Of a stretch of 64,000 bases of DNA, positions 62,884 to 64,000 are shown one piece after another. The stretch spans positions 29,718 to 93,717 of the forward strand of contig CAJBRT010000190.1 in NCBI GenBank assembly GCA_903958045.1, given 5' to 3'. The notes under the pieces are model-generated. The model ran no database searches. It was not told where the DNA came from and saw nothing but the letters and a program-made list of their open reading frames with translations. How positions within the stretch are numbered: position 1 is the first letter of the stretch; the number at the start of each line of letters is the position of its first letter. The stretch is from an uncultured Bacteroidota bacterium. Its GTDB lineage: Bacteria; Bacteroidota; Bacteroidia; Chitinophagales; Chitinophagaceae. The translations under genes were made by a program, and so were the position numbers.

Positions 62884-63981
62884 ATGATTGGACACCGTTT
62901 TATCAATTTTGTACCTGGCGAAAACTCAAAATCTAAATTTGAGCAGATGCTTGACATCTTTACCCAGCTATTAAATTACACGAGTGGCGATGCCACAGAG
63001 GCGCTAGACTGGCTCAATCAACTTGACCGCACCCATAAATTTACAGATGACGAATACGGTGTGGGCGATTTTATTGAAGACCTCAAGCAAAACGGATACT
63101 TAAAAGAAAACCCACAAGACGGTAAGTTTGCCATCACTGCAAAAACAGAACAAACCATTCGTCAAAAAAGTTTAGAGGAAATTTTTGGGAAGTTAAAAAA
63201 AGGCAAACAAGGAAACCATAGCACCACCAAAGCTGGACCTACCGGTGATATCAATTCAGACACCCGCTCTTTTCAGTTTGGTGATCTAATGGAACAAATA
63301 GATTTTACGGAGAGCATTAAAAACGCACAAATAAATAGAGGTGTCGATTCTTTTTCGATGCACGAAGATGATTTAGTAATTAGAGAAGCGGATTTTAAAA
63401 CGCAAACGTCTACGGTGCTCATGATTGATATTTCGCACTCGATGATTTTGTATGGTGAGGATAGAATTACGCCAGCAAAAAAAGTGGCCATGGCGCTTTG
63501 CGAACTGATCACCAAAAAATATCCAAAAGACACCATCGATATTGTAGTATTTGGTAATGATGCTTGGCAGGTAGAAATTAAAGATCTGCCCTATTTACAA
63601 GTAGGACCCTACCATACCAATACTGTTGCTGGGCTTGAGTTAGCGATGGATATACTACGCAAACGCAAAACGTCTAACAAGCAAATATTTATGATTACGG
63701 ATGGTAAACCAACATGTTTAAAAATTGGTGGCCGCTATTATAAAAACAGTTTTGGACTAGACCGTAAAGTGGTGAACCGTTGTATTAACCTTGCAGCACA
63801 GTGTAAGAAATTAAAAATTCCGATTACAACATTTATGATTGCATCGGATCCGTATTTACAAAAGTTTGTAGAAGAGTTTACAGAAATGAATAATGGTAAA
63901 GCCTATTTTGCGTCACTTGACAATTTGGGAAGTTTTATTTTTAATGATTTTGAAAGTGGCAAAAGAAAAACATTGTATTAA
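62884..63981 (+). CDS. VWA-domain protein (MoxR-associated type)
   Basis: From the ATG at 62884 the protein has 365 residues. The N-terminal helical part (about 1-165) resembles the VWA-linked regions of bacterial MoxR-system proteins. The C-terminal VWA domain carries the MIDAS DxSxS motif D182-I-S184-H-S186 (LMIDISHSMILYGED) and the later Thr/Asp (MITDGKPTCL). Such proteins usually work with an AAA+ MoxR ATPase, absent from the window but possibly just beyond it. A frame extending to 62755 overlaps the symporter gene and was rejected. Confidence 0.86.
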   Translation: MIGHRFINFVPGENSKSKFEQMLDIFTQLLNYTSGDATEALDWLNQLDRTHKFTDDEYGVGDFIEDLKQNGYLKENPQDGKFAITAKTEQTIRQKSLEEIFGKLKKGKQGNHSTTKAGPTGDINSDTRSFQFGDLMEQIDFTESIKNAQINRGVDSFSMHEDDLVIREADFKTQTSTVLMIDISHSMILYGEDRITPAKKVAMALCELITKKYPKDTIDIVVFGNDAWQVEIKDLPYLQVGPYHTNTVAGLELAMDILRKRKTSNKQIFMITDGKPTCLKIGGRYYKNSFGLDRKVVNRCINLAAQCKKLKIPITTFMIASDPYLQKFVEEFTEMNNGKAYFASLDNLGSFIFNDFESGKRKTLY

Positions 63982-63983
63982 TT

Positions 63984-64000
63984 ATGAGTAAGAAAATCGA
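63984..64000 (+). CDS. Start of a downstream gene, cut by the window edge
   Basis: An ATG at 63984, 2 nt after the VWA gene stop, opens a frame reading MSKKI before the edge. The close spacing suggests a co-transcribed gene. Five residues are not enough to identify it; an AAA+ MoxR-type partner would be expected from context. Confidence 0.4.

Noticed and set aside
1-64000. Search for CRISPR arrays, insertion sequences, integrases, prophage or toxin-antitoxin genes
   Set aside because: No regularly spaced repeats, terminal inverted repeats with transposase, or phage genes were seen. All genes look like ordinary core genes.

Overview
This 64-kb window is a continuous stretch of core chromosome from a member of the Bacteroidota, most likely Chitinophagaceae (an inference from gene content; no rRNA is present). 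Supporting signs are the promoter class TAnnTTTG upstream of many genes, the absence of Shine-Dalgarno sequences, a TonB receptor with a DUF4249 lipoprotein partner, a DUF2480 gene behind rho, tRNAs without an encoded CCA, and a KdnB-type dehydrogenase beside kdsB. I see no insertion sequence, prophage, CRISPR array or defence island.

Layout. 0.1-1.3 kb: an ECF sigma operon, with a TraB/GumN gene cut by the left edge. 1.4 kb: tRNA-Asn. 1.6-12.8 kb, all on the minus strand: Rieske protein, hflX, an outer-membrane protein, a two-component system, a DUF1080/Gfo-Idh-MocA pair, a DEAD-box helicase, kdnB-kdsB, a fatty-acid hydroxylase family protein and dnaN. 13-25 kb, mixed strands: recX, omega-amidase, nagA, S41 peptidase, thiL, an inositol-phosphatase family protein, GH3 and LysE family proteins, an NR-kinase-like protein with PnuC, an Nfu protein, msrB, adk and an L,D-transpeptidase. 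25-37 kb, minus strand: an OmpA lipoprotein, acyl-CoA synthetase, acyltransferases, uvrB, cyclophilin, mgsA, recA, a ChaN-like protein and a gamma-glutamyltransferase.

From 37.8 kb the dominant strand changes to plus: ppiD, (nadD and feoA on minus), ybeY, mnmG, an alpha/beta hydrolase, two amidohydrolases, polA and a second hydroxylase. Then come DUF2480-rho (minus), a Rieske lipoprotein, asnS and tRNA-Phe (plus), DUF4249-TonB receptor, a YfiT/DinB hydrolase and a SOUL protein (minus), and a dicarboxylate symporter and a VWA protein (plus).

The most notable structure is at the strand switch. The 540-bp AT-rich gap at 37.27-37.81 kb holds one exact match to the DnaA-box pattern TTATNCACA and several near matches. 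About 3.6 kb to its right, directly before mnmG, is an exact 16-bp parS sequence (TGTTCCACGTGAAACA) with a near-copy 39 bp upstream. Together with the divergent gene orientation this suggests that the window spans, or lies very near, the chromosome replication origin. dnaA, parA and parB are not in the window, so this remains an inference.

Other points of interest: a KdnB-KdsB pair that predicts 8-amino-Kdo in the LPS core; three amidohydrolase units of which only one keeps its metal ligands; several -7 boxes only 4-8 nt from the start codon, suggesting leaderless or near-leaderless mRNAs; and perfect inverted repeats at two promoters. Several start codons were moved downstream of the longest reading frame because the longer start would lie inside or upstream of the promoter.
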